A stretch of DNA of 64,000 nt from NCBI RefSeq assembly GCF_000687165.1, contig NZ_JMKU01000009.1, forward strand, positions 1 through 64,000, written 5' to 3'. This document shows positions 8,818-16,766 of the stretch, one piece after another. Position 1 is the first letter of the stretch. The number at the start of each line of letters is the position of its first letter. The notes beneath the pieces are model-generated. The model did no database searches and was not told the DNA's origin. It was given only the letters and a program-made list of their open reading frames with translations. Position numbers and translations under genes: made by a program. The stretch is from Paracidovorax oryzae ATCC 19882 (lineage in GTDB: Bacteria; Pseudomonadota; Gammaproteobacteria; Burkholderiales; Burkholderiaceae_C).

Positions 8818-9419
8818 AGTTCGACCTCCGCGGGGGCGATCACGCGGGTGTCGTGCCCTTCGGTGAGGGCGGGCAGGCGCACGGCGGTGGCGCGCCAGCC
8901 CTTGTGCTGCAGGGTGCCCGTGAAGGGCGGCTGGCCGACCACGTTGCCGGTGACGCGCACGGCGGCGGCATCGAAGCCGGCCGGCAGGGTCAGGCGGCTG
9001 CCCTCGGCTTCGGCACGCACGGGTTCGAGGTCGAAGGTGTCCTGCAGCACCTTGCGCGCGCCGCCGTGCAGCAGGCGCGCGGCGCCGCCCACGTCGGCGT
9101 CGGAATAGGCGCCGATGTCTTCCTGCAGGAAATCGACGAAGCGCGATTCGCGCTGCAGCAGGGCCAGAAGCTGCAGGGCGGCATCGACGTCGGCCGTGGC
9201 GCGCACGGGGGGCGGGGCAGGTACCGGGGCCGGCGGCGGGGCCTGCACGGGCGCAGGTGCCGGTGCGGGAGGGGGCGGCGGCACTTCGCTGGCCAGCGGA
9301 GCGCCGCTGCGCAGCGCCTGCACGCGCGCGGCCAGGCGGCCGTCGCCCAGCAGGGCGAAGAAGCTGCCGATGGCCAGGGAGAGGCGGGAGAAGAAGGGGA
9401 GTTCTTGGGGTTCGGTCAT
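8814..9419 (-). CDS. DUF2760 domain protein
   Basis: A 201-residue protein starting at the ATG at 9419 (MTEPQELPFFSRLSLAIGSF). A hydrophobic N-terminal helix (LSLAIGSFFALL) is followed by a Pro/Ala-rich linker of about 35 residues. A conserved domain comes next, with ALQLLALLQRESRFVDFLQ, DIGAYSDADVG and GHDTRVIAPAEVEL, which is the DUF2760 signature. It is the first gene of an operon whose other two members are Hsp70 relatives, with overlaps at both junctions. The N-terminus could be a membrane anchor or an amphipathic helix. The biochemical function is unknown; coupling to the Hsp70s is the only contextual clue. Confidence 0.82.
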   Translation of the reverse strand: MTEPQELPFFSRLSLAIGSFFALLGDGRLAARVQALRSGAPLASEVPPPPPAPAPAPVQAPPPAPVPAPPPVRATADVDAALQLLALLQRESRFVDFLQEDIGAYSDADVGGAARLLHGGARKVLQDTFDLEPVRAEAEGSRLTLPAGFDAAAVRVTGNVVGQPPFTGTLQHKGWRATAVRLPALTEGHDTRVIAPAEVEL

Positions 9420-9498
9420 GGGTCTGTGGTGGCGCCATCGGGCGCGACGGGCAGCAGGTGGGCCGGCCTGGCGCCGGGCCCTGTGACCGCTATTGTCT

Positions 9499-9936
9499 TC
9501 AATGCGGGAAAGCAGTTGTAAAAACCGAGGATTCCGCACGGGGCTGCCGGGTGACGGGCAGGCATTGCAGCACGCCGAAGACCAGCTCGAACACCGTGAA
9601 CCCCAGCACGATCGCGTTGGCGCCTTGCACCACGGCATGGATCTGTGCGGCGGCGAACAGCAGCCGGGCGAGGGCATCGAGGCGGCCCAGCAGGACCGAG
9701 GGCGACAGCAGCCTCGCCAGCGACCACGCCACCACGACGGAGCCCAGCAGGTTGGCCAGCAGCATGTGCGTGGCGTCCAGCGGGTGGACGGTGCCGGGCA
9801 GCTGCCAGTAGAGCGCGAGGGTGGCCAGCTGCGCGTACAGCCAGGCGAAGGTCCAGGGCAGGGCGAAGGGCCAGGTGACCAGCAGGTCGTACCAGGCGCT
9901 GGCGCGCACGATCCGGAGATAGGCAGGAGGAGTCAT
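9499..9936 (-). CDS. small integral membrane protein, divergent from a MerR regulator
   Basis: A 145-residue protein with about four hydrophobic helices: WYDLLVTWPFALPWTFAWLY, ATHMLLANLLGSVVVAWSLA, ALARLLFAAAQIHAVV and AIVLGFTVFELVFGVLQCL. I do not recognise a named family. It is divergently transcribed from a MerR-type gene, and a palindrome typical of a MerR-activated promoter lies directly upstream, so it is very probably the regulator's target. No metal-binding cysteine or histidine cluster is evident. Confidence 0.7.
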   Translation of the reverse strand: MTPPAYLRIVRASAWYDLLVTWPFALPWTFAWLYAQLATLALYWQLPGTVHPLDATHMLLANLLGSVVVAWSLARLLSPSVLLGRLDALARLLFAAAQIHAVVQGANAIVLGFTVFELVFGVLQCLPVTRQPRAESSVFTTAFPH

Positions 9937-9978
9937 CGATGCGTTCGCAAAAAGTGGTGGAAGAGGGCGCGAGCTTCC

Positions 9979-10000
9979 ACCCTGAAGTAAGCTTCAGGGT
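9979..10000. promoter_or_regulatory. palindromic MerR-type operator
   Basis: Perfect 9-base arms ACCCTGAAG and CTTCAGGGT are separated by TAAG. On the minus strand a TTGACC -35 element (9998-10003) overlaps one arm, and the dyad fills the spacer toward the membrane-protein gene. This is the layout of promoters activated by MerR-family twisting of an overlong spacer. A matching -10 is weak (GGAAGC region at 9973-9978), so the promoter assignment is less certain than the operator. Confidence 0.75.
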
Positions 10001-10045
10001 CAACCACTTTTTTTCGTTCCGCGCCACTGCGGGGCGGCTGCACGC

Positions 10046-10399
10046 ATGCGCATCGGAGAACTGGCCGAACTGTCGGGCCTCAGCCGGGAGGCACTGCGCT
10101 TCTACGAACAGCGGGGGCTGATCCGGGCCCGCCGCCAGGACAACGGCTACCGGGACTATCCGCCGGAGGCGGTGATGCTGGTGCAGTACATCCGCACTGC
10201 GCAGCAGCTCGGCTTCACGCTGGCGGAGATCGGCGAGCGCCTGCCGCAGCTGTGGGACGCGCCGGATCCCGCGCCCGCGCTGGTGGAGGTGCTGGTACAC
10301 AAGCTGACCGAGATCGACGACCGCATCGCGGCGCTCACGGAGTTGCGGGCCATGCTGGCCGGGCGCATCGCGCTCGCCTGTCCGCTGGAGCCCGCGTGA
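10046..10399 (+). CDS. MerR-family transcriptional regulator
   Basis: A 117-residue protein. The N-terminal winged helix-turn-helix MRIGELAELSGLSREALRFY, the wing RGLIRARR...GYRDY and the following LGFTLAEIGERL are textbook MerR. The C-terminal half is a short dimerisation helix (VEVLVHKLTEIDDRIAALTELRAML) with a single Cys in ACPLEPA. It therefore lacks the multi-cysteine sensors of SoxR or the metal pocket pair of CueR/ZntR. The inducer is not predictable. It is divergent from a small membrane protein, with the operator in between, so autoregulation plus activation of that gene is the simplest model. Confidence 0.88.
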   Translation: MRIGELAELSGLSREALRFYEQRGLIRARRQDNGYRDYPPEAVMLVQYIRTAQQLGFTLAEIGERLPQLWDAPDPAPALVEVLVHKLTEIDDRIAALTELRAMLAGRIALACPLEPA

Positions 10400-10423
10400 C
10401 GCCCCGGGCCGGGCGCCGCCGCC

Positions 10424-11206
10424 TTACTGCATGAACCAGCCGTGGCTCACCACCAGCGACTGGCCGGTGAGCGCATTCGTGGGGAAGGCGGCGAACAGCA
10501 GGGCGGCGCGCGCGACGTCGTCGGTGGTGGTGAATTCGCCGTCCACCGTTTCCTTGAGCATGACGTTCTTCACGACTTCGTCCTCGGTGATGCCCAGCGT
10601 CTTCGCTTGCTCGGGGATCTGCTTTTCCACGAGGGGCGTGCGCACGAAGCCGGGGCAGATCACGTTGGCGCGCACGCCCTTGGCGGCGCCTTCCTTGGCC
10701 ACGGTCTTGCACAGGCCGATCAGGCCGTGCTTGGCCGTCACGTAGGGGGCCTTGAGCTTGGAGGCTTCCTTGGAGTGCACCGAGCCCATGTAGATCACGC
10801 TGCCGCCGCGGCCCTGCGCATACATGTGCTTGAGGCAGGCGCGCGTGGTGAGGAAGGCGCCGTCCAGGTGGATGGCGAGCATCTTCTTCCAGTCGGCGAA
10901 GCTGAATTCCTCGACCGGGTGCACGATCTGGATGCCGGCGTTGCTGACCAGGATGTCGATGCCGCCGAAGGCCTTGGCGGCTTCCTCGACGGCGGCGTCC
11001 ACCTGGGCCTCGTCCGTCACATCGACGGCCACGCCCAGGGCCTGGGCGCCGGTGGCCTTGAGTTCATCCGCGGTGGCGGTGGCGGCGTCCTTGTTCAAAT
11101 CGGCGATGACGACCTTGGCGCCTTCCTTCGCGAAGAGGGTGGCGATTTCCTTGCCGATGCCGCTGGCCGAGCCGGTGATGAAAGCGACCTTGTCCTTGAG
11201 TTGCAT
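10424..11206 (-). CDS. bdhA: 3-hydroxybutyrate dehydrogenase
   Basis: A 260-residue classical short-chain dehydrogenase that interconverts (R)-3-hydroxybutyrate and acetoacetate with NAD. It shows the nucleotide motif TGSASGIG (11-18), NAG (89-91), catalytic Ser142, Tyr155 and Lys159 (YVTAKHG), and the substrate-domain sequence [21 protein letters not shown] typical of HBDH. It lies 64 bases downstream of an acetoacetate decarboxylase and a patatin-like hydrolase in the same direction. The three may form a unit that mobilises polyhydroxybutyrate or ketone bodies. Start ATG at 11206; the length is standard. Confidence 0.92.
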   Translation of the reverse strand: MQLKDKVAFITGSASGIGKEIATLFAKEGAKVVIADLNKDAATATADELKATGAQALGVAVDVTDEAQVDAAVEEAAKAFGGIDILVSNAGIQIVHPVEEFSFADWKKMLAIHLDGAFLTTRACLKHMYAQGRGGSVIYMGSVHSKEASKLKAPYVTAKHGLIGLCKTVAKEGAAKGVRANVICPGFVRTPLVEKQIPEQAKTLGITEDEVVKNVMLKETVDGEFTTTDDVARAALLFAAFPTNALTGQSLVVSHGWFMQ

Positions 11207-11270
11207 GGGAATGTCCTCGGGTTGGGTTGGATGAGCGGATGGATGAATGGAAGCGGGGAAGGCGGGCCGG

Positions 11271-12020
11271 TCAGGCGAGGTAGTCGTGTTCCACGGTGCC
11301 CAGGGCCAGCGTCATGTCGGCGATGTAGTGCACGGCGGATTCCACCTTGCGCACCGGCAGGTCGGCCACGGGCGCGAGCGCGTGCGGATGCAGCTCCAGC
11401 GATGCCGGGGCCGTCCAGGCGCCGTGCAGGGTCACATCGACCATGTGGTAGCGCACCAGCTCGCAGATGCGCGGCGTGCCATCGACGTGGGGAATGATCT
11501 TGAGCAGGAAGTTCGGCTGCGCGATGCCGGCGAGCACCGGGCCGGGGTCCAGCTGCCGGTGCTTGAAGCCCATGGTGGCGTTGGCCACGCGCACGCGGCC
11601 GTAGTCCAGCGTGCCGACGATCACGTCGGTCTCGTAGCTGAACGCCGGGTTGGCGAGCTTCTTGGGAAAGCCCCACAGCTCGCGACCGCCGGCGATGGGG
11701 GGATGGTCGTCGAGGTACATCGCGTGCACGTAGGCACCCTGCTCCACGCCGCGGTCGGTGCGCAGCTGCACGGGGATCACCTGGCCCGACTCGGTGTAGT
11801 CGCCGAAGCCGGTGGAGTCGGGCATGCGGATGAATTCGTATTTCACGAGCGGCTCGGTCACCTCGAGCGGCTCGGGCACCACGGCGCGCAGCGCGTCCAG
11901 GTCGGTGCGGTAGGTGATGACCATGAACTCGCGCCGCATGAAGCGGTAGGGCCCCGGGGGAAAGGCGGGACTGGTCAGGGGCATGGCGAAAGCCTGCTGG
12001 CGGACGTCTTCGATCTTCAT
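11271..12020 (-). CDS. adc: acetoacetate decarboxylase
   Basis: A 249-residue member of the Adc family, decarboxylating acetoacetate to acetone and CO2 through a Schiff base. The active-site signature [12 protein letters not shown] places the Schiff-base lysine at residue 120 with Lys121 next to it to depress its pKa, as in Clostridium Adc. Other family marks are [16 protein letters not shown] near the N-terminus and [14 protein letters not shown]. It sits between a patatin-like hydrolase and 3-hydroxybutyrate dehydrogenase, which compete for or supply the same acetoacetate pool. No frame damage. Confidence 0.92.
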   Translation of the reverse strand: MKIEDVRQQAFAMPLTSPAFPPGPYRFMRREFMVITYRTDLDALRAVVPEPLEVTEPLVKYEFIRMPDSTGFGDYTESGQVIPVQLRTDRGVEQGAYVHAMYLDDHPPIAGGRELWGFPKKLANPAFSYETDVIVGTLDYGRVRVANATMGFKHRQLDPGPVLAGIAQPNFLLKIIPHVDGTPRICELVRYHMVDVTLHGAWTAPASLELHPHALAPVADLPVRKVESAVHYIADMTLALGTVEHDYLA

Positions 12021-12128
12021 GCGGGCACTTTCGGATGGAAGGGGTGGAAAGGCAGGAGGGATCTTCGCCGCCAGTCTTGCCAGGGCCGCTTAGAAACGGC
12101 TTAAACAGGGGTGGGACGGGGCCGCGTC

Positions 12129-13352
12129 CTACAGGCCGCCGGGCTCGCCCGCCGGGTGGCGCACCCGCGCGGCGCCGGGCTCGCTCAGGTCGAAGGTGGT
12201 CACGCCGTTGCGGGCCTCGCTGCGCAGCCACTCCGGGTGCGCCAGCGTGGCCTGCATGTCGCGCATGCCGGCCTGCCAGTGCTCGCGCACCGTGGCGCGC
12301 GAGAACTCGTAGTCCTTGGAGTCGCGCTCGTAGGGCCGGCCGCGGTAGATGAGGTGGACGATGTCGATGGGCGCGTGCGTGAACTGCGCGCGCAGGGTTT
12401 CCACGCTCGGGTCGCCCTGCAGCGCGGGCGGCAGTTTTCCGATCAGGTCGGCCAGGGCCTGCTGCAGGTTGACGTTGGCCGACAGCGCATCGGTGTTCAT
12501 GCGCGTGCGGCTGGAGTACATGATGTCCTTCTGCCGCTGCGCCACTTCCGAGAGCGTGGCCGGCAGGGCGCCGCGGGCGCTGAACAGGTCCACCTGCAGC
12601 ACCACCAGCGGGCGCGTGCGGGGATGCACGTCGAGCACGTACTGCAGCGGGGTGTTGGAGACCACGCCGCCGTCCCAGTAGTCTTCGCCGTCGATGTGCA
12701 CCGCCGGGAACCCGGGGGGCAGGGCGCCGCTGGCCATGATGTGCTCCGGGCCGATCGCCTGCTCGGTGCTGTCGAAATACACCGAGTTGCCGGTGCGCAC
12801 GTTGACGGCGCCCACGCTGAGCCGCACCTCGCCGTGGTTGATGCGGTCGAAATCGACCAGCCGCTCCAGCGTGCCCTTCAGGGGGCTGGTGTCGTAGTAG
12901 CTGGTCACGGGGGCGGAGGCGCCCAGCAGCAGTGCGGGGTCCAGCCGCGGCTGGAAGAAGCCGGGGATGCCGAACAGCGCCCCGGTGGCGGCGCTCCACT
13001 GGTTGAGCAGGGCGCGGTCGCCCAGGTACTGCGGCACCTGCTGCCCGAAGCCCGAGGACACGAGGTTCCAGAACTCCCGCAGGCGCGCCACGCGGTGTTC
13101 CGGCGCGTTGCCCGCGATGAGCGCCGCGTTGATGGCGCCGATCGAGACCCCGGCGACCCAGTCGAGGGCCGGATGCGCTTCGAACAATGCCTCGTACACC
13201 CCCGCCTGGTAGGAGCCGAGCGCGCCGCCGCCCTGGAGGACGAGGGCGTGGTCGGCGGACTGCATGTCCACGCCGGCCGCGGGGAGGCGGGCGTCCGGCA
13301 GGGGGTGGGAAGGAGCGGTGGGAGGGCGGGGTGTCCTGGTCTTGGTGCTCAT
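12129..13352 (-). CDS. patatin-like phospholipase/hydrolase
   Basis: A 407-residue patatin-fold serine hydrolase. The oxyanion loop GGGALGSYQAG (41-51), nucleophile motif GVSIG (Ser70) and catalytic DGG (Asp227) give the Ser-Asp dyad. The C-terminal third (MNTDALSANVNLQQAL, PIDIVHLIYRGRPYERDSKDYEFS) matches the DUF3734 tail frequent in proteobacterial patatins. No secretion signal is evident; the N-terminus is a Pro-rich cytoplasmic lead. It is the first gene of a minus-strand group with adc and bdhA, so an ester substrate linked to polyhydroxybutyrate metabolism is plausible but unproven. It faces the siderophore sigma gene across a 265-base intergenic region. Confidence 0.88.
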   Translation of the reverse strand: MSTKTRTPRPPTAPSHPLPDARLPAAGVDMQSADHALVLQGGGALGSYQAGVYEALFEAHPALDWVAGVSIGAINAALIAGNAPEHRVARLREFWNLVSSGFGQQVPQYLGDRALLNQWSAATGALFGIPGFFQPRLDPALLLGASAPVTSYYDTSPLKGTLERLVDFDRINHGEVRLSVGAVNVRTGNSVYFDSTEQAIGPEHIMASGALPPGFPAVHIDGEDYWDGGVVSNTPLQYVLDVHPRTRPLVVLQVDLFSARGALPATLSEVAQRQKDIMYSSRTRMNTDALSANVNLQQALADLIGKLPPALQGDPSVETLRAQFTHAPIDIVHLIYRGRPYERDSKDYEFSRATVREHWQAGMRDMQATLAHPEWLRSEARNGVTTFDLSEPGAARVRHPAGEPGGL

Positions 13353-13535
13353 GCGGGTGCCTGGCGGATGGAAGGGAGGGCCCGGGCGGCGGGCCCACGC
13401 GATGGAGCAGCGGCGGTACTGCCGGGTTCCCCAATATACGCACCTGCGGCCCGGCAGGCGCGGCGGCGGGCGCTTTCCGTGTCTGGACCATGCCGTGGCC
13501 GAAACAATTTTTACCGCACCGCCGCAACTTCATAA

Positions 13536-13570
13536 ATACAAATAATTCGCATTACTTATTTTGTTTGTAT
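13536..13570. promoter_or_regulatory. AT-rich dyad with Fur-box-like core upstream of the sigma gene
   Basis: ATACAAATAA (13536-13545) is mirrored by TTGTTTGTAT (13561-13570) with one mismatch, and the core AATAATTCGCATT resembles beta/gamma-proteobacterial Fur boxes of the AATNATTCTCATT type. The stretch is strikingly AT-rich in a ~70% G+C neighbourhood and lies 49-83 bases before the sigma-factor ATG, where an iron-repressed promoter is expected. Fur binding is inferred. Confidence 0.6.
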
Positions 13571-13618
13571 CATCGCTTTCCGCGCGACGGAACCGCCGCC
13601 GCCCATTCCAGGAAAGCG

Positions 13619-14152
13619 ATGCCTATGTCCTTCTTGCCCTTGTCCGAACCCTCCCTGGCCGATGTGTTCGTGGCCCACCGTGCGCAGTTGTGGCGCGTGG
13701 CGCGGCAGATCGTCAATACCGAGGATCTGGCGGACGACGTGGTGCAGGACGCCTACCTGAAGCTGGCGGAAGGGCCCGGGCGCGTGGCGGAGCGGCCCAT
13801 CGGGTATTGCTGCCAGGTGGTGCGCAACCTGGCGCTGGACTATTGCCGGAGGCACCGCGTGGAGGCGAGCTACCGCACCTTCGACGTGGACGTGGAGGCC
13901 ATCGACGTGCCATGCCATCGCTCCCCCGACCGCCACATGTGCGAGCAGCAGGTGATCCATGCGATCGACGAGGTGCTCTCGCAGTTGCCGCCGCGCACGC
14001 GCATGGTGTTCGAGCTCTACCGCATCGAGGGCCTCACGCAGCGCCAGATCGCCGAACGCCTGGGCTGCGCGCTGGGGCTGGTGAACGGCCTGATCGCGGA
14101 GGCGGCGAAGGCGGTGGCGCGCTGCCGCGTCCACATGATGGCGGGGCAGTGA
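13619..14152 (+). CDS. ECF sigma-70 factor of the siderophore locus
   Basis: A 177-residue iron-starvation-type ECF sigma factor (PvdS/FecI/OrbS class) starting at the ATG at 13619, seven bases after AGGAAAG. Region 2 is DLADDVVQDAYLKLAEGPGR; region 4 contains LPPRTRMVFELYRIEGL and the helix-turn-helix LTQRQIAERLGCALGLVNG. It is followed by a DUF4880 protein and the assembly-line operon, so it should direct transcription of the biosynthetic and uptake genes. The Fur-box-like dyad upstream suggests iron repression. Whether it needs an activating signal is unclear, because the neighbouring FecR-like protein lacks the membrane and periplasmic parts. Confidence 0.9.
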   Translation: MPMSFLPLSEPSLADVFVAHRAQLWRVARQIVNTEDLADDVVQDAYLKLAEGPGRVAERPIGYCCQVVRNLALDYCRRHRVEASYRTFDVDVEAIDVPCHRSPDRHMCEQQVIHAIDEVLSQLPPRTRMVFELYRIEGLTQRQIAERLGCALGLVNGLIAEAAKAVARCRVHMMAGQ

Positions 14153-14265
14153 CCCTGGTGCGGCGCCCGAAGCGGCCTGACGGGGCGGCCTGACGGGGCG
14201 GCCGGAGCGGGGCGCAGGCCGCCCATGGCGGCGGCGTTACTGTCGGGATGCGCTAGGCTCGGCGC

Positions 14266-14487
14266 ATGACTCCCCCCCACGATGAAGATCCCGCATGGGA
14301 CGCGGCCTGGACCTGGGTCCAGCGCGAATTCGACCGCGAGACGTTCGGTGAGGCCGAGCGCGCCGCGCTGGCCGCGTGGCTGCAGGCGGACCCGCTGCAC
14401 CGCCAGCGCTACGAAGAAGCCGCGCAGCTGTGGCGGCTGGCCGGCATGGTGCCGCGCCGCACGGACGATGGCGACGGGCATTCCTGA
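14266..14487 (+). CDS. DUF4880-only protein (cytoplasmic FecR N-terminal domain)
   Basis: A 73-residue protein whose whole length corresponds to the N-terminal cytoplasmic DUF4880 domain of FecR/PupR anti-sigma factors: DAAWTWVQREFDRETFGEAE, LAAWLQADPLHRQRYEEAAQLW. In FecR this helical domain contacts the sigma factor. Here the transmembrane helix and periplasmic FecR domain are absent, and no such coding sequence follows before mbtH. It could be a stand-alone cytoplasmic anti-sigma or sigma-chaperone for the ECF factor 113 bases upstream. That role is inferred; truncation debris is less likely because the frame ends cleanly and codon use is normal. Confidence 0.8.
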   Translation: MTPPHDEDPAWDAAWTWVQREFDRETFGEAERAALAAWLQADPLHRQRYEEAAQLWRLAGMVPRRTDDGDGHS

Positions 14488-14633
14488 AGTGCGCGGCAGC
14501 GGCCCCGGGTGCAGGCCGCGATGAACAGATGGCTCCGCCAATCGTCTTGTGAAGGCAGGCCCGCTTGCATGCGCTCTCCTTGTCGGGAGCCGCGCGGCGG
14601 GGCTGGATGTTCAACCGCACAAGGGATGCACCG

Positions 14634-14894
14634 ATGTCTACGAGCTGCTTCGACCGCGAGGACGAAACCTTCATCGTCCTGATCAACCACGAGGAACAGT
14701 ATTCGATCTGGCCGCACTGGAAGGTCGTGCCCGAAGGCTGGAAGGCCGTGGATGGTGTGCGCGGCGACAAGAAGACCGTGGTGGCCTACGTGGACGGCGC
14801 CTGGACCGACATGCGGCCGAAGTCGCTGCGCGACTGGATGGCGCAGCAGGACGCCGGGGCCGCGGCAGAAGGTTCCACCGCCGCGGCGGCCTGA
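14634..14894 (+). CDS. mbtH: MbtH-family NRPS accessory protein
   Basis: An 86-residue MbtH-like protein beginning MSTSCFDREDETFIVLINHE at the ATG at 14634, preceded by AAGGGA. The diagnostic residues are present: NHEEQYSIWP, VPEGWKAV and SLRDWMAQQ, with the conserved Trp residues that cradle an adenylation-domain alanine. MbtH proteins activate or solubilise A domains, so it should serve one or more of the five A domains downstream. It ends five bases before the thioesterase start. The Ala-rich tail is unremarkable. Confidence 0.93.
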   Translation: MSTSCFDREDETFIVLINHEEQYSIWPHWKVVPEGWKAVDGVRGDKKTVVAYVDGAWTDMRPKSLRDWMAQQDAGAAAEGSTAAAA

Positions 14895-14899
14895 CGGCG

Positions 14900-15676
14900 A
14901 TGGCCATGGCGAGCGACGCGGACCTGGTGCTGCTGTGCCTGCCCTGTGCGGGCGCGAGCGCGACGATGTACTTGCGCTGGCAGCGGCGCCTGCCCCCCGG
15001 GCTGCGGGTGGTGCCGGTGGAGCTGCCCGGCCGCGGCGCGCGCATGGGCGAGCCGTTCGCGCGGTCGTACGCCGATCTTGTCGGCCCGCTGGCGCAGGGC
15101 TGCCTGCGCGCCGCCGGTGGTGCCGCGTTCGCGCTCTTCGGCCACAGCATGGGGGCGCTGCTCGCCTATGGCGTCGCCTGCCGCATGGCGGCCCTGGGCG
15201 GTGCCGTGCCCGCGGCACTGGCCGTATCGGGCTGCGCCGCACCTGCGCTGCGCAGCGGCGAGCGCTATGCGGAGCCGCTGGACGATGCGCGCCTCATCGC
15301 GGACCTGCGCGAGCAGGGCGGCACGCCGGAGGCGGTGTTCGCCGAGCCTGAGCTGCTGCGCCTCACGCTCGACGTGCTGCGGGCGGACTACCGCCTGTGC
15401 CATGGGTTCCGCCGGTCGGAGGACCTGGAGGGGGTGGAGGGCGCGGCGCCGCTGTCCTGCCCCGTCCACATTTTCGGCGGGCGCTCCGACCGCATCGCCG
15501 CGGCCGAGCTGCAGGCCTGGGCGCGCGAGACGCGGGGCCCTGCGACCCTGGACTGGTTTGGCGGCGGGCACTTCTTCCTGCGCGAGGAGGAGGACCGCTT
15601 CCTGCGGACCCTGGCCGAGCGCATGACGGCACCGGGGGCGACGCGCGGCGCGCAGCCCCTGGCGGCCACCGCCTGA
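14900..15676 (+). CDS. type II thioesterase
   Basis: A 258-residue alpha/beta hydrolase of the GrsT/SrfA-TEII class. LVLLCLPCAGASATMYLRW opens the fold; the nucleophile is Ser83 in GHSMG, with Asp197 (GGRSD) and His224 (GGGHFFL) completing the triad. Such enzymes clear misprimed or stalled acyl groups from carrier proteins. Start ATG at 14900, immediately after mbtH; a nearby in-frame ATG at 14906 is an alternative. It lies in the same operon as the synthetases. Confidence 0.92.
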   Translation: MAMASDADLVLLCLPCAGASATMYLRWQRRLPPGLRVVPVELPGRGARMGEPFARSYADLVGPLAQGCLRAAGGAAFALFGHSMGALLAYGVACRMAALGGAVPAALAVSGCAAPALRSGERYAEPLDDARLIADLREQGGTPEAVFAEPELLRLTLDVLRADYRLCHGFRRSEDLEGVEGAAPLSCPVHIFGGRSDRIAAAELQAWARETRGPATLDWFGGGHFFLREEEDRFLRTLAERMTAPGATRGAQPLAATA

Positions 15677-15773
15677 CCGCGGCCACCCTTTTCCCCTGCT
15701 TCCTTTTCTGGTTTCCCGGGCTGCCTTTGGCGCCGCGGGCTGGCAGCGCCTTTGTGCGCACGAGGAGTTCCAC

Positions 15774-16766
15774 ATGAATGAAATGCCGATGCAATTCAGG
15801 CGCCAGGCGCCCGAAGGGTCCGAACTGCCCCTGCTGATCACGCCGAACCGGCCCGGGGAAGGGCTGCTCGATGCCTTCGGCCGCCTGCTCCCGCGCATCG
15901 AGGAGGCACTGCCGGCCGTGGGCGGGGTGCTGCTGCGCGGGTTCGACGTGCCGGCCGTCGAGACCTTCCAGCAGTTCGCGGCGGCCTTCGGCGATCCGCT
16001 GCTGAAGTACGAATTCGCCTCGACGCCGCGCTCGGCCGTGGAGGCCTCCACCGGTGCGGGGGTCTATACCTCCACGGAATATCCCGCGCACCAGACCATT
16101 CCCCTGCACAACGAGCAGGCCTACACGCGCGAGTGGCCCATGCGCATCTGGTTCCACTGCGTGACGGCGGCGCCGGAAGGGGGCGAGACGCCGATCGCGG
16201 ACAGCCGGGCCATCCACCGGCGCATGCCCGAGCGCATCCGCCGCCTCTTCGAGCCCGGGGTGCTGTACGTGCGCAATTTCGGCGAGATGGACGTGCCGTG
16301 GCAGAAGGTGTTCAACACGGACCGCCGCGATGCGGTGGAGGCGTTCTGCGCTAAGGCGGGCATCGCTTGGGAGTGGAAGGACGACGGCGGGCTGCGCACG
16401 CGGCAGCTGTGCCAGGGCATCGAGGTCCACCCCGTCACGGGCGAGACCGTGTGGTTCAACCAGGCCCACCTGTTCCACATCTCCGCGCGCGACGCGGAAG
16501 AGCGCGAGGTGCTGGAGGAGGTGCTGGGCATCGACAACGTGCCGCGCAACACCTTCTTCGCCGATGGATCGCCCATGCCCGATGCGCTGATGGACGAGGT
16601 GCGCGCGGTGCTGGACGCCGAGACCGTGTCTTTCCCCTGGGAGAAGGGCGACGTGGTGATGCTGGACAACATGCTGGCGGCCCACGCGCGCTCGCCCTTC
16701 AAGGGGCCGCGCAAGGTGGTGGTGGCCATGGCGCGGCCCCACGGCAACCTGGGAGCGGGCGCATGA
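15774..16766 (+). CDS. TauD/SyrP-like 2OG-Fe(II) dioxygenase, probable aspartyl beta-hydroxylase
   Basis: A 330-residue TauD/TfdA-superfamily enzyme preceded by GAGGAG. The iron ligands are His112-x-Glu114 in IPLHNEQAYTREW and His304 in NMLAAHARSPFKGPRK, where Arg313 is the expected 2OG ligand; the HxE variant is usual in SyrP-like proteins. Family members in siderophore loci (delftibactin, cupriachelin) hydroxylate carrier-bound Asp to beta-hydroxyaspartate, an iron ligand. An Asp-coded module is present in the last synthetase, the likely substrate. The stop overlaps the start of the first NRPS (ATGA), so expression is coupled. Confidence 0.88.
   Translation: MNEMPMQFRRQAPEGSELPLLITPNRPGEGLLDAFGRLLPRIEEALPAVGGVLLRGFDVPAVETFQQFAAAFGDPLLKYEFASTPRSAVEASTGAGVYTSTEYPAHQTIPLHNEQAYTREWPMRIWFHCVTAAPEGGETPIADSRAIHRRMPERIRRLFEPGVLYVRNFGEMDVPWQKVFNTDRRDAVEAFCAKAGIAWEWKDDGGLRTRQLCQGIEVHPVTGETVWFNQAHLFHISARDAEEREVLEEVLGIDNVPRNTFFADGSPMPDALMDEVRAVLDAETVSFPWEKGDVVMLDNMLAAHARSPFKGPRKVVVAMARPHGNLGAGA

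Noticed and set aside
14153-14265. Short GCGGCCTGACGGG tandem repeat between sigma and DUF4880 genes
   Set aside because: Only two partial copies in a very G+C-rich spacer; no clear operator or terminator function.
14488-14633. ECF-type promoter (TAAA...CGTC) before mbtH
   Set aside because: A CGTC occurs near 14545, but no convincing -35 element at the right distance was found.
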